A program made the position numbers and the translations under genes. Positions 46,632-59,359 of a DNA stretch of 64,000 nucleotides are shown here, piece after piece. The notes under the pieces are model-generated. The model was not told where the DNA came from. It saw only the letters and a program-made list of their open reading frames with translations, and did not search any database. Origin of the DNA: Ianthella basta (Eukaryota; Porifera; Demospongiae; Verongiida; Ianthellidae); the NCBI GenBank assembly GCA_964019415.1, contig OZ025874.1, positions 4,336,196-4,400,195 on the forward strand, read 5' to 3'. The stretch's first letter is position 1; each line of letters starts with the position of its first letter.

Positions 46632-49600
46632 ATGACTGAGAGTCTTCCTCCGTATGAGATCGGGTGCGTAGAGTGTGACAAGGTATGTGTTGGGGAAAGG
46701 ATTACCTTGGATTGCAGCGAGCATCATGTGTGCATGAAATGCCTTCCAAAGCGTGCGGAAAGACTGGGTAGTGATGTGGCTTCGTGCGTTGCTTGTCGTA
46801 ACTCCCGTGCTCGTGCGCTCTCGCGAGACACCTCTCCGGTAGATGTAAAAGATAACGTCTCGATTTTTGTGAATGATTCACATTTATGGATAGAAGGTAA
46901 GAAAGCCAGAAAATTCACTCGGGAGCCCCCCTTTGCTCAGATGCCAGCACAAGTGCAAGACAATGGAGAAGGAGCTGTACCCAACAGAAGGGGTGAGAGA
47001 GTACACAGTGGACTAATGCAACATGTGTGCGATAGGTACCCAAATACATGCAATCTGTGTGCTTTCAATTACTGGATTTAATTATTCTGTTTTCATTGTT
47101 AATTCTTCAAACTGGAATTGTGCAGTACTTGCACTTGTAATATTATGTATGACTCCAGGGCCTCCATCACAGGAATTTCATGCATATCTGATTCTCACGC
47201 ATGCAATGTGGTCTTTTGTACAATACCAAAAATATTGTCCTTTACCAATAATTTTAGTATGCTGGTCATGTATAACGGATATCATTCCTCTGGGTTTTCA
47301 TTAGAAGAATATGCACCATTTGATCACTAGTATTATTTTATATGTTTGAGAGATTGGCATACATATCTTATCGAACTCCCTTTTCAGCGGGTTTGAGGAC
47401 ATGCATATATATACATTTGCATAATTACTATTAGACTACAGGATCCTTCCATGTACATAATTATATAATGCTAGCTTTGCATGCACATGAACATTCCTTT
47501 TAAACCTGAGCTAAAGATATTAAGACAAGACCTATGCCAAATTGCCTAAAAGGTTACGTATAGCAACAATCAAATGCACCAAGCTGTTTCTTCCAGAAAA
47601 CCATGAGGACTGATAACTCTTCTTAGTGTAATGAAAGTGAACATTTATAGGAATAGTCTCTTGTATTCTCTCTTTACTGCCCCCCACCCACCCCCCCACT
47701 GGCCCAGGTGATGACAGATTAGCAGGATTCACTCAAGATGATTGCCTACATCTGTACCAGAAAGCTATTACCAACAACCCCACCATCAACCTCCACATTG
47801 GCAAAGCAATGACAATAGGCCCCCCTCGAGTTGGAAAGACGTATCTGCGTTACCTTCTCCTTGGGATGCCACCGCCAACCAAATGTTTTAGCACGTCTGT
47901 GATGAGAACTGCAGAAACTGTACACATTCCTCCTTTGGCAGGACACCCAAATGAGGAGGTAGATCACAAGTCATCCAATGAAGAAGATGAAGAATCAACT
48001 GATGAAGAAGATCTAGCTCAGAGATGTGGCAATAGGGGATGTATTACCACTGACTTTTTTGGCCTCACCTCTAAAGGCAACAAGTGGGTTCTTGTGGATG
48101 AAGGCAGTGCAGTACAGAGCTTGCTGAGGTTCTTAGCAGCAGTACATACACCCTTGAGGTCTAGTCAGGAAGGGACCACTAGTGCACAACAAGTCACTGA
48201 GGTCATCTCAGTACCCAACCTTCCTACTTCTGACTCTAGCACCCCACAGGAATTGTTTAACCTCCTTCAACATCCTGATTTATGCAATGTAACATTCCCC
48301 GATGCAAAAATACTGCAGTTTCTAGATAGTGGAGGACAGCTAGCATACCACGATATCCTCCCAGTCTTCACTACTAACCCATCAATCTACCTCCATGTGT
48401 TTAACGTCACAAAGGACTTGATGGAATGCCCTACAGATCAAATTTTGATTGAAGGTGATGAACAAGAATCCTATTCCCAAGCCCTCTCACCAGTCTCCAC
48501 TGCTCAGATGATTACTCGTTCAGTGATTGCAATCAGTTCTCTCAAGAATAGGAAGGGAAAGCTGCCACAGGAAGTCTTGCAGAGTGAACCTTCTGAGCCT
48601 TCTGTGATGCTGGTGGGTACTCACCTCGATAAGCTGGAAGAAACGTATGGAGTAGGCCGTGATACATTAAAGAAAACAAAAGAAATCGACAGTGCATTGC
48701 GAGAAGCACTGAAGTCAGAATGTCTGGAAGAGATAGTAGTCAAGAATAGCAAACATTCACTCCCAGCCATGTTCTTCCCTGTCAACAATAGGTTATTTGT
48801 TGAGGAGAATGGTGGTCAGGGTTCTGAGCTCAGTAGGCGTGCCATCAAATGCCTCAAGAGGAAAATTAGTGGGCAAACTCATGTACAAGTAAAGGTCCCC
48901 GTCAAGTGGTACCTGCATCAGCTGGTGGAGATGAGCAGAAGTGGCAAGGAGCGAAGGCCAGTGCACAGGTACAAGGAGTTGTACCTATCATGTCAAAAGC
49001 AACTGGTTGTCACTGGTGTGGGTGAATTTCACACCATGGTCACCTACTTCAATGCCTTGGGCCTTCTTGTTCACCTGTGTGGTGAGGATGTGGAGCACAC
49101 AGAGGAGAGCACCTGCTTCGTTTTCACTAATCCTTCATACCTGTTTGAAAATATATCCAAGCTCTATCAGGTCCAGTTTCTGAATAAGGACAGGTGCCAA
49201 GGTGGTCTGCTGAGCCTAAAGAAGCGAGGAATACTGACTGAAAGGTCACTTCAAGATCTGCGAGTGGATGATGTACACCTGGAGCACAGAGACTTCATGG
49301 GTGTCCTGGTCCAGCTTTTCATTGGAGCAGAAGTCGGAGAGAAAAGCAAAGACAAAAGCAAGGAACTTTTTATCCCCTCAGTGCTGATGCTACCAGCAGG
49401 AGACCATCTGAATGCCCATCATCCGGATCCACAGATAACTACACCACACTTTTCCCTTACTTTTGAGGGGATTTCATTTTTGCCATGTGGTGTCTTCACT
49501 GGAGCAATTGCTCGTCTGCTATCTGTAAAGGAATGGAATGTATCAGAAAAGTCCATTTCTCGTATACATATACCATTTGCTGTTGGAGCATGCGATATTG

Positions 49601-52600
49601 TTCACCTGTTTGATTGTGCCACCCACATCAGGGTAGAGCTGACTGTCGGTAATCAGCAGAACACACAGAAATATAGGGATATCATTCTGGATGCATTTGC
49701 CGAATCATACTGCTTCATCTTCCACTGCAAGACCGGCAAAGATCGTGAAACTTCATCTTGCAAGGAGTGCCACTCTAACCCATTCCTTGTCCTCGGACTG
49801 CCCTGTCCTACTTGCAAGCCTGAGGCTAACCACATTGCCGTGCTACGTGTAGAGGATGGTGACCCTCAGACAGTTCGCTGCCAGGAAGCATTTGCTAGTC
49901 TCAGTGATGGGCAGAAGCTATTGTTCCAGAACATGGAGCATTATGTAAGTTTATTTGGCAGGTTATGATGAACTAGTATTGCATTGTGGATGATGTCGCC
50001 ACCACTGACCTGGTCTGGTGACATTTTTACATCCTTCTGCATACCTTGTTGTGTCACCACCTTGATTGAGTCAGTCACAAGCATTACCCTGACAGAGAAA
50101 GTTGGAGAACCACCACTACCACTCTTATTACTTCAATGTTAACTGGTTTAGGCTCCACCCGGCAGAGCAGAACAGTTCAGTGTTAGGCGGATCAGTGCAC
50201 AAATCGGTGTTTTATGATTCCCCTTTCTACACAGCACACTGTACCAAATGTTATATAATGCGCTGTACTGTGTTCACTGCAGGCTGTTATTCCCAATCAG
50301 CACACCCCATCAGGGGCTGGAGTCATGGCACTCGCACACAGTGGAGAGGAAGGTACACATGAATACACCCAGCAGTGCACTAATAGTACTAGCAGAGAGG
50401 TGCGCCTTTGGCACACTTCTCTGCTCTGGCGCCCGACGCCAGTGCTTCTGACACAAAGAAATTCCAACACTGGCTAGTTATAAACCCCTTTCACACGGAC
50501 GCACTAATCCAGATTAAGAAACCAGATTCGAACCTGGATTGAGTACTGATTGCGTTCACATGGCAATTTGTAGAATTTTCCGGAAGTGTAGAAATTGTAT
50601 TATAAGGTGCTGTTTAACGTATTGTTGGCAGCGTCGATGTCGTTTAAGCTATGCTAGAGGAGATAGCATATGCAGCAGGCCAGACAACAGCGTGCAGGTG
50701 TTGTACAGAGACGTTGCAGGAGCCATACAAATGGAAACAGTATTGCGCACCACGTTTGCCATGGCTCATTGTCTGCATCAGGTTACATGGCTAGACAATG
50801 CAGTGGGTTCAGCGCAAGGGCACAGCATAGTGTCTTCGGCCCGAATGTCCAGCACTGTTCCACCTGGCAGTCTCTCCGTATGTTATTACGTTCCATCATT
50901 TTTAACCCGGATTACAAATGGGTCGAACCCACCTAGGCCAGGTGGGTTCGACCCACTTGCTAATCCAGGTTAAACCGCTCGTGTGGCGCAACTAATCCGG
51001 ATTCAACCCAGATCTAACACCTTTTTAATCTAGGCTAGTGGTCCATGTGAAAGGGGTTATAGAGTAGCATACCGCTGACTCCTGGTTGTTTCTTTGAACT
51101 GTCTCTTGGCTCTTCTATTGAGCTGATTCCCGGTTGTTCCCTTAAGCCAAATCCTGTTGGCTCCTTTGAGCTGATTCCCCTTGAGTTGGCTCCTGGTCAT
51201 TCCCTTGAGCTAACTCCTAGCTTTACCTTTGAGCTGACTCTCTCTGAGCTAGCTCCCAGTACGTCCCTTGAGCTAACTCCTGATGATTATCGGTTGAGTG
51301 TTGGTCTTCAAGCACTGAAAGTTGTTGACTGCTTCTGAGAGCTCTCAGCATCCCTCAATGTGTTGATCTCTTGGATAGTGACAGTGTTTGGCTTAACATT
51401 CAGCCTTTTGCATTGCAGCGCTTGCAAATTGCAGTGAAGGATGTTGTGATGATGTCATCAGATCATCATGCAATTGTTGACCTGGATAACTTGAGCCCAT
51501 CCTTTCGCCATCAAGCCACTTTCTTTCTCCCATGTGGAAGCTTTCCATTACATAGTTTGTCACCCACAACCTTAAACTCAAAAATGATAGCAAGGAGCTG
51601 TCACACCATATTCCCAGGAGGAGGTGTGTAACAAACAAATTTGCTGCAAATTCTGTAATCTAGTTTGCTTTCCCCGTAAAACAAAAATGGCATCCCATAG
51701 TTACATATGGCGAAACTTCAGCTAACCTTCATTGCAAGCCTTGCTCAAAAAATACACTGAGGACACCCTCCAGATGGCGATTAGAAATTCAGACTGCGTT
51801 CGCTGCAAATCCTTTGGTCAGTTTTGGAGGTTGCAAACAAAAATTGGCCTAGCTCCATTATAATAAGATGCTTCGCTGGATGCAGCTGCTGACAGAACAA
51901 CGTTTCAGTACTACTTGGCGAATATAAAACATTGTGTGGGCGAGCAGGAGTATATATGCATGCAGGGACATGTTGGTAACTAAGTAATGACTGAGACAGC
52001 AGGATTAGCATTAAGGTATGCCATGCAATGTCAGACTGCGTAACTGCAAGTGCACAATATATACAAGGAATAGACCAACACAAAGTTAACGTGTCTACAG
52101 CGAGCAAGGCTGAGTAAGAGAAGGTAGCTGAATGGTAGCAAAGCTGCAGCACCCTTCTAACCTGGCCTGTGCAGTCCTTGTAGAGCCAAGTGGTCCAGTG
52201 CACCCTCACTCATGATCCTGACAAGCACGCTGTCCAGCGGAAGCGGAATTATGCGAAGCTCTACTGGACCAATGCAACTTCAGCGACAACAAGCAAGAGA
52301 ACCATCAAGCGACAGCGCACTTCGCGCCTGCCCCACTTAGTCCTTGTGTAGCCAGCCCGAAGCTGTATCTGTGCTTCAGTTTCTGCCTGCCGGCTGTGCT
52401 CTCTGGCCTTGCCTGGCCTTAGCTAGCCGAAGCTGTATCTGTTGTGCAGTTTGGCCTTTTGTGCTGTACAATACATTGTGTATCTTGTGTATAAAATCAT
52501 GTTTGATAGCGCAACGACAATGCTTGTATAACAAATGCATACTGGTATAAATGACTTTCAGCTGCCGTGCATACGACATAGGAAAAGCAGGTACGGTAAA

Positions 52601-54319
52601 AAGGACAGAAACAAGTAAAGGCTGTTACACTGTGGAGCATTTACCATCGTCCCTACAGTCATGGGTGTAGGACTATACGGTGCGACATTCTTGCATGTAG
52701 GGACCATCGTTAATGCTCCACTGTGTAACAGCCTATACTTGTTTCTGTCCTTTTTATGCCATCCCTACATCCTTACAATTTTTGTAGAAAAATTTTATTA
52801 TGTCTAGTAGATATTTCCTCATTCGTATCCTTTCTCCTTGTCATTATCATGTACGTACACCTCCTTACCTCTCTTTCTTCCTGTTGCATGTGTTAATATT
52901 GTTGTCTGGTGACTTTAAGTTTGGTGTTTTTTGCTCTCCACATGCTGTATAGGTGGTTCCATGGCTCCAGTATACAAGCCACCACACATCCTCTTCCTCC
53001 ATTCGACTGCTCCACCAGTACTACCTATTGGGTCTGCTTCAACTGGATCAGCAGCACTACCTCAGCAAGTGCAAGGCACCATTATGACTGCACCAGGTAA
53101 AGAACTATACAGTTTATGAAACCAGTAAAGCAGACTTGCACATTATGTGTGTGTGACTAATGTAAGCTAAGATTTTGTGGGGGTTCTTTCCAGAAACTGC
53201 ACAGACGGGGCTGCACCAGAAGGTATTACTCACTGGATAGTTAGTCTGACACTGTGATGTAGTGGTTGAATGCAGACACAGATGTAAACACAAATGTACA
53301 TGCACCAAACACAGACACACAATCGCACCTGTACGCTCATGTGCACACAATGCTCGCACATATCAACATTGACACACACACACATATACACATGGTAGTG
53401 TAATGTAACTTATAGCATACACTGCACAGTCTATGTACTTCTGTATACTGAGAGTGGTACCTTGGATTTTGCCAATAGACCTGGCTATGTTCCATTGTGT
53501 GCATATAGTTGGCTGGTAGCATATTGACTTCCTTCTCTCTACTACATGTATTAGGTGATTATTGCTAGACTACAAGATGATTGCTGCATGGAATCAATCA
53601 AAAAGGAAAGAGCTCTAAGCGTAATTGCAGCCAGGGTGTCATTTCAAAGGTCTATGGACAGAAACAACATGAATTTGTCTCTGTTCTACACATTACCTTA
53701 AGGTCTTCGGACGTAGCCCCTTCCATCGGGCCTGACTGCAACTATGCTTAGAACTCTTCCCTTCTGATGTGTTAGGTGGTTCCATGGCTGTAGTGCTTGA
53801 CATCCCCTCTGTCTATTCCACTGCTGCCCCTCCCCCACTACCTCCAGGTGGAGCTACTGCAATTGTTTCACTGTCCGCTACTGAAGGACAAGTGACTGGT
53901 GTACAAAATATCACCCACCCGGCAGGTAAGCACATTCAAGTGAAGGCTCTGTTATCATAGCGTACGTGATCATATTGTGTAAATGGTAATGATCACGGGA
54001 TATTATTGGATATATGAATTAATGTTGTGTTTCTATGACAGATGTGATAGAGGCCCTTGAGCATCAAGTTGACACAAGGTGGAAACATTTTGGCACTTTT
54101 CTTCGTTTTGAGCCATCACTGATGGACATCATTGAGAGTAACAATAACAAGAGTGTCACTGACTGTATGCTAGACCTAGTCACCAAGTGGATGGCCCACT
54201 ATGAAGGAACTGGTGGCCTCCCTCGCACATGGCAGACTGTGTTGAAGGCAGTTAAAAATTCAGGGTGTGGGTTGCTGGCAGAGAAACTGGCAATGAAGTA
54301 TGGAGTAACCCTCACATAG
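46632..54319 (+). CDS. Predicted chimera: RING::Roc-COR::Death (Roc-COR/Death copy 2)
   Basis: Exon 1 (46632-46992) starts as the RING-NYN-CCCH gene: RING-HC with Cys12, 15, 28, His31, Cys34, 37, 52, 55. It keeps the first NYN strand (NVSIFVNDSHLWIEGKK), crosses the duplication junction at about 46905-46918 without a stop, and enters MPAQVQDNGEGAVPNRR, the first known exon of the Roc-COR gene. The two ATGs are 309 nt apart, so the fusion is in frame. Later exons: 47708-49944 (P-loop GPPRVGKT, G3 DSGGQLAYHD, G4 THLDK, COR, Cys-rich tail), 50283-50352, 52953-53096, 53194-53222, 53776-53925 and 54042-54319 (Death domain). The 29-nt exon shifts the frame (stop at 53791-53793). Skipping it restores the frame and gives 1079 residues. 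It may instead start at the ATG at 46941. Expression is unproven. Confidence 0.6.
50483..51058. mobile_element. MITE with AACCCCTTTCACAC termini (copy 2)
   Basis: Counterpart of 29312-29886 at the same intron position, with the same inverted ends. It predates the tandem duplication. Confidence 0.8.
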
Positions 54320-54544
54320 CGGTGACTGTCATCGTACAAGCCACAGGGACAAGCTTAATACTGTTCTCATCTTGTGCTTGCCTAACTTTGTTAACAATAC
54401 AGGCAGTTGTGATTGTATCATTCCTTTGAATCAGAGTTTTGTAGAGACAACTCACGTCATCCCTATACAGACTGTGGGAATAGCAACACCCCTGAAAATG
54501 GCCACACTCAGGGAAGGCTAAAGCTAGTTTACACACATGTCTAC

Positions 54545-54978
54545 ATTTCTCAAGTGCGTCTGAGGAGCATGCACCTAAGACTGTCCCACTGGACATGGCG
54601 GAACTGCAGCAGAAGCATTATCGTTCTTCCTCTGCCAAGAAGAAGGGAAGCAGAAAGTCAACATACGTTAGACAAATTCAGGATGGCCCAATATGCACAG
54701 TGTGTGGTGTCAACCTAGATCCCCTGGCTGCTGCAGCCCAGCACAGACAGGCTTACCCAGCAGCAGCACACCCAGCTCCCCATGTGAGTGACTAGCGCAC
54801 ACTGTACACACAGGACTGCTCTCCTCAGCTGCGTGGCAGTGCTGTGAAGGAGCACTGGGGTGATCATGCTTCTCCTGCCCTGGAGTCAGTGAGCAGTCTG
54901 TCCGCGAGTAGCTGCTCTGTGGCCTCTGAAGTGCTGGAGCGGGCCAGAGAGAGGAGGGACCACTTCTGGGTGGAGTGA
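54545..54978 (+). pseudogene. MDM1 C-terminal fragment, copy 2
   Basis: Nearly identical to 35300-35737, sharing the same TAC-to-TAG stop after HAPHVSD-like coding (PHVSD, stop at about 54793-54795). The shared lesion shows that the fragment was already dead before the tandem duplication or has been homogenised since. Confidence 0.9.
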
Positions 54979-55164
54979 GAGGAAGTAGATGACCATAGAC
55001 CCATTCAAGTCATTCCACAAGGCCGTCTTTATTCTTGTATGGCATAAATATCTTTTAGCACTGGGTGCTTATAATATTATTATGTAGAAATATAGCTTTT
55101 GCAAGTTATGAGCTGTCACGTTCTTATCTTCTACCATACACACTTCCCTGAAGTCATCTGTATA

Positions 55165-56081
55165 GGGCAAGGAGAAACGGCGGAAATGCTCAGAAATGTC
55201 GTCCCAATCCATAATCAAGCCCAACCCACATGCCAAACTCCACCCACAAATAAGCCCCACCCACGTAAAAGCCTCACTGAACAAATCCAGCCTACAACAA
55301 GAATAAACTCAAACTCAAACTCCAATGTAACAATACAACACAAATAGTCAAGGAACACTTTGAAGGAGGCAGCAAGAGCCTGCTTATGTGCTGGGAGTAG
55401 TGCTGTGGCAATGGCACTGGGGATGATGAGGTGCCACTGTGGGTCGAACTGCGGCCACACAGACCAAATACATGGCAGATGCAGGTGGTAGTATGCGTTG
55501 CCGAACCGTGATTGTGGAGCAGGACTACCAGGCAGTGTGAATGACCTCCACTCGCTCCTTGTGCATGATGCATAGGTCGCCAGGGGGATTGATTGGGTTA
55601 GGGTAGCGCTGCTTGCATCCAAAGCATACACTTATGTTGCCTCGTATGAAGGCAAGCATGAAGGGGTGCCTGACAGAGCCTGGGGTGGAATGCCAGCTGT
55701 GCCCACCTGCTGCTGAGAGCTAAAGACTTGCACTGAAGAAGGGGTGCAGTACCCTATTACATCATGGGTTAGCTGAGCATGCTTTGTGCAGTCCTGCCTA
55801 TACCCCGCTCCACCCTGTCCATAGCTATCTGTGTTATCACTAGATACACCAGTGCAAGCCATGGCCAGACATAGCGTACATGCTTCTTTTGATGTGCTTC
55901 TTGTGACTAAATTGTACAGCTGAATATAGGGTGTAGGGTTGCTTAGGGTGGATTTGTTCAGTAAGGCTTTTACGTGGGTGGGGATTACTTGTGGGTGGAG
56001 TTTGGCATGTGGGATGGGCTTGATTATGGATTGGAATGACATTTTGAAGCATTTCCGCCATTCCGCCGTTTCTCCTTGCCC
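55165..56081. mobile_element. Non-autonomous Mutator-like element (copy 2)
   Basis: Same 917-bp element, same long terminal inverted repeats and same ATCTGTATA duplication (55156-55164 and 56082-56090) as at 35924-36840. By eye it is more than 99% identical, so it was copied with the segment and did not insert independently. Confidence 0.9.
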
Positions 56082-56136
56082 ATCTGTATACCCTGCCCCG
56101 AAGGTGGGCGTGTCTGCACGTGATTAGTTAACTACA

Positions 56137-58979
56137 ATGGCTGCTCCGGATGATCGCGAACGCTGGGCCAAGGCCTTGAAGGACGTTCTTCCTACTGTGG
56201 AATTGAGCTTTGATGTGAATCCATTTCTTTCGGAACTTGAAAATAAGATTTTGGGCCCGTATGAATACGCAGAAGTGACGAAACACAGCAATAACAGAAT
56301 TGACCAAGTGAGGCTGGTGTTTCGCACAGTCGCAACAAAGGATACCGAGTATATTAAGAAGTTCGTAGAGATTATTGACGTCCCTGGATCGAATCATTGG
56401 GCAAAAATGATAAGGGAACGAGTTGATCCTGCGCCCTTGGACCAGCTGGACCAACGACTACCTGAAGGTGTGTGGATGTGGTGTTATATAATCCTCGTCA
56501 CGTATAATGCAGTTCTTCGTGATATACATTATAGTTTGTTTTGGTCTACCATGGCCTACAGTTGTGTGTGGCCTTCTATAATCGTAGCCCTAATTGCCCG
56601 GCATATGTGTGCATAGTGTATAAAGTGTTGATGGAATTCATGCAGTTGCTGTTTTTTTGTTTTTTTGTTTTTTAACGTGCACCATGCCACATGGTGGCAC
56701 TAGGACTCACTGTGGTCCAATGTAGCACACACAAACATAAGAAACATCATGTAGATAGTTAGTTGATGAGTAAACCAGGATATCTGTGCCATAGCTAATG
56801 GGAAAAAGCATTGTGCCATTGTGACTACAACAGGAGTAGGAAAGAGTTGAGAACAACACATAGAGTCTTAATTTAAAACTTGCCAAACCGAGCATACCAC
56901 ATTGACATAATAGTGGACAAAATGTTATAGTTCCTACAAGCAAGGGACAGTAGGTGAGCTGTGCCTTCTGCGTCTTCTGTGTGTGACTGGACTTCAGGCA
57001 ACAATGGCTGTCGATGGCTGTTCCATGCTGGACATCTCAGAAGCCAATGTGTCACATCTTCCACTTCATTTCTGGTACACTCCTTGCACAGCCTATCCTC
57101 TCTCTTCACTCCCTGCCACCTGCCTGTCTCCACCTGAAAAGCCGCTGTGCCTCCCCTTAGCTTCAGCAATACCCTCCTCTCCCTCTTTGCCTTCACATCT
57201 GCACAAGAAGACTCCTCACCACACTCGACAATCCTCCTCAACATTGACAACTTCGGTTTCATCTCCAAATCCTTGCTCCATTCTGCCCTCACTCTCTGCC
57301 ACGCAACACTCTCCAGCATTCCTTTCAGCTCCGCCTCTGACGTGTTCTGTACCTTCTCAGCACCCACCTCCTGCCTGTATTTACTTGATGTTGAGTAATC
57401 ATGGGTGAGAACACAACATGCAGTAAGGGGCCCAATAAATGGGGCTCCTATGGACCAATGACAGATATTAATCTTGTCTAATCAAAGACACAATCACCAG
57501 CCAATTTCCAGTGGACATTGTAGCTCAGTGGCGGAGCACTGGCAGCTTAAGCCAGAGGCCCTGGATTCAACTGCCAATGGTGCCACCTTTTTCCGTGTCC
57601 TTTGCCATTTCAAAAGTCTGCAGGCAGTAATGGCCCCAACTGTATCTTTTATTAGACACAGTCAGTCTTCTGATCATAGGAGCCCCATCCATCGGGCTCC
57701 TCAATGCATTGTTAAGGTTACAATAAAGGCCTGGAATACTCATCTTGTAAGATTTGATGAAATCATGCTTGAAATCAGACGACAGACATTGGGCTGAAAG
57801 GCAGGTTCTTGGCTCACTGTTTATGTGCACACTGCCGTACTCTGAAGAACGGAGACGTGTTGGCCTCGGCAATTGCTGAGCATAGCTTTTGTCCAACCAT
57901 AAGGTGGACCTCTCTAAGGCCACAGTAGTCAATGCATACCCTCACCCATTGGGTGGTGTATAATGTTAATCATTCATACATATTTATACACAGCTCCTAT
58001 ATCTAACTTATATTTCTGTATCCTTATAATGTGTGTCATCCTCCTATTCCATGCAGGTCATGAGGAGACTGACAACCCTGGGCAGCAGCAGTCAAAGCCA
58101 CAGATAGCGATCATAACTGCCAACGAAACAGAGCAAAACGTTGTGAAGCGCTATCTTAAGCTCGGTGACAGTGGACGCGTGTGGGAAGGACTAAAAGACT
58201 ATGACTGGAACCAAGATCCATTTCTGCAGAAGAAGAAAGTTAAAGTTGAATTTGTTCATGAGGCAGACACTTATCAAGTGTTTGCTATTGGAGGAGTGAC
58301 TGGTGTTCATGTGAAGTGCACTAGAATTGGCCCTGGTGGTGCCAAAGAGATTACCTCTGAACTGCTGCAACTGGCTACCAAAGAAAAGTGGCCATTGCAG
58401 GTGATATTCGTGGTTGGCTGCTGCGGAGTGTCCATGAGTGATGCCAAGAAGAAGGAGAACTGGCGTGGCACTGTTCTTCTATCTGACCAGCTAGAGGACT
58501 ACCTTGACAGTGGAAAGGCTGAGGAGAGTGGACTTCAAACAAAGTCCCGAACGTACTCCTTGAACAGTGTGTGGCCAAACAAGCTATCCGAAGAAACCAT
58601 TGTACGACCAGATGTGGAGGAGGAGAGCTACAGGGACATCCCTGTGGAGAAGGTGGTCAAGTACTTGTCTGGGGCACTAGTCATTAAATCAGAAGAAGAG
58701 GGAAATAATATTCGTGGTAGTTGTGCAATGGTGGGCATTGAGATGGAAGGCTCTAGCGTGTACAGCACTGTGCAAGAAATGCGGAGTAAAGTGGACGTAG
58801 TGGTAGTTAAAGGCATTTCTGATTACGGCGGTAGAGACAAGAATGAGGACGTCAAGTCAGTGGTATTTGGCAAGGAGACAGAAGGGAAGGTTAATGACAA
58901 AGCTCGTCAGGAAATTGCAGCATTTCATGCCATCACCCTTGTGACCCGGTGTGTGGCCAGCAATGCGAAACACCTCTAA
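56137..58979 (+). CDS. CARD-nucleoside phosphorylase fusion, copy 2
   Basis: Exons 56137-56467 and 58057-58979, phase 1, 417 residues. The CARD exon encodes the same residues as copy 1. The phosphorylase exon differs at a handful of positions (MFAIGG to VFAIGG, one extra Lys in DAKKKENW, NKYRGS to NNIRGS) and keeps VGIEMEGSSV and KGISDYGGRDKN. Both copies are therefore open and apparently functional. The substitutions avoid the ribose-binding Glu and the catalytic-loop Asp. The intron holds the same LINE (56651-57374) and SINE. Predicted role as for copy 1: a CARD-recruited nucleoside phosphorylase or hydrolase. Whether it cleaves purine nucleosides, MTA/SAH or pyrimidine nucleosides cannot be told from the motifs. 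Confidence 0.85.
56651..57374 (-). mobile_element. 5'-truncated LINE (copy 2)
   Basis: Counterpart of 37411-38137, with the same open C-terminal frame (57367-56873) and T-rich tail on the plus strand. Confidence 0.85.
57517..57710 (+). mobile_element. tRNA-derived SINE (copy 2)
   Basis: Counterpart of 38281-38470. The A-box-like TAGCTCAGTGG begins at 57521, and the anticodon-arm loop has one change (GCTTAA). Confidence 0.55.
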
Positions 58980-59359
58980 TTTGGACGGTGTGCTCAAGAT
59001 GAATTGTCTATAATACTTATTATAGCTATGTGACTTGAGACAGTATAGTAAGTAGTGACTGTAGCACTAATACACTATCACTGGTGAGGCAGTGTTATTC
59101 AACAGTCTCATTTGTTACATATACAGTACGTATAGCTTCTATTAGAAATCTACACTATTTGCAGCAAATTGTATATTACTTTCTTCCCAAACTCTCTAAT
59201 TTGTGTAAACTTGTGTTTCCCAATTGTGCAAGCGTATACTATTCCATGCCATAATATAAAATAACATGCATAACCAGCTAGACGCCATGCATGGCACAAG
59301 TCATATGAAACAGATGAATCCCAACCCTTGAAATCATTACAGCTAAATACGTATATGGA

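Larger units (their letters stand above)
25787..46904 (+). repeat. Tandem segmental duplication, unit 1
   Basis: This block is repeated in the same orientation at about 46919-62779. The order is Roc-COR/Death gene, MDM1 3' fragment, CARD-phosphorylase gene, Penelope-like remnant, and start of the RING-NYN-CCCH gene. The offset falls from 21.1 kb at 26.7 kb to 19.24 kb at 36.9 kb. The cause is about 1.9 kb (about 31321-32281 and 32455-33419) present only in unit 1. Unit 1 also contains the DIRS-like element, absent from unit 2. Its right end cuts the RING-NYN-CCCH gene after codon 91. Confidence 0.93.

Noticed and set aside
46896-46940. A 44-nt intron (GTAAGA...CAG) across the duplication junction
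   Set aside because: Donor- and acceptor-like sequences flank the junction, but removing it would shift the Roc-COR frame, while reading through keeps it.
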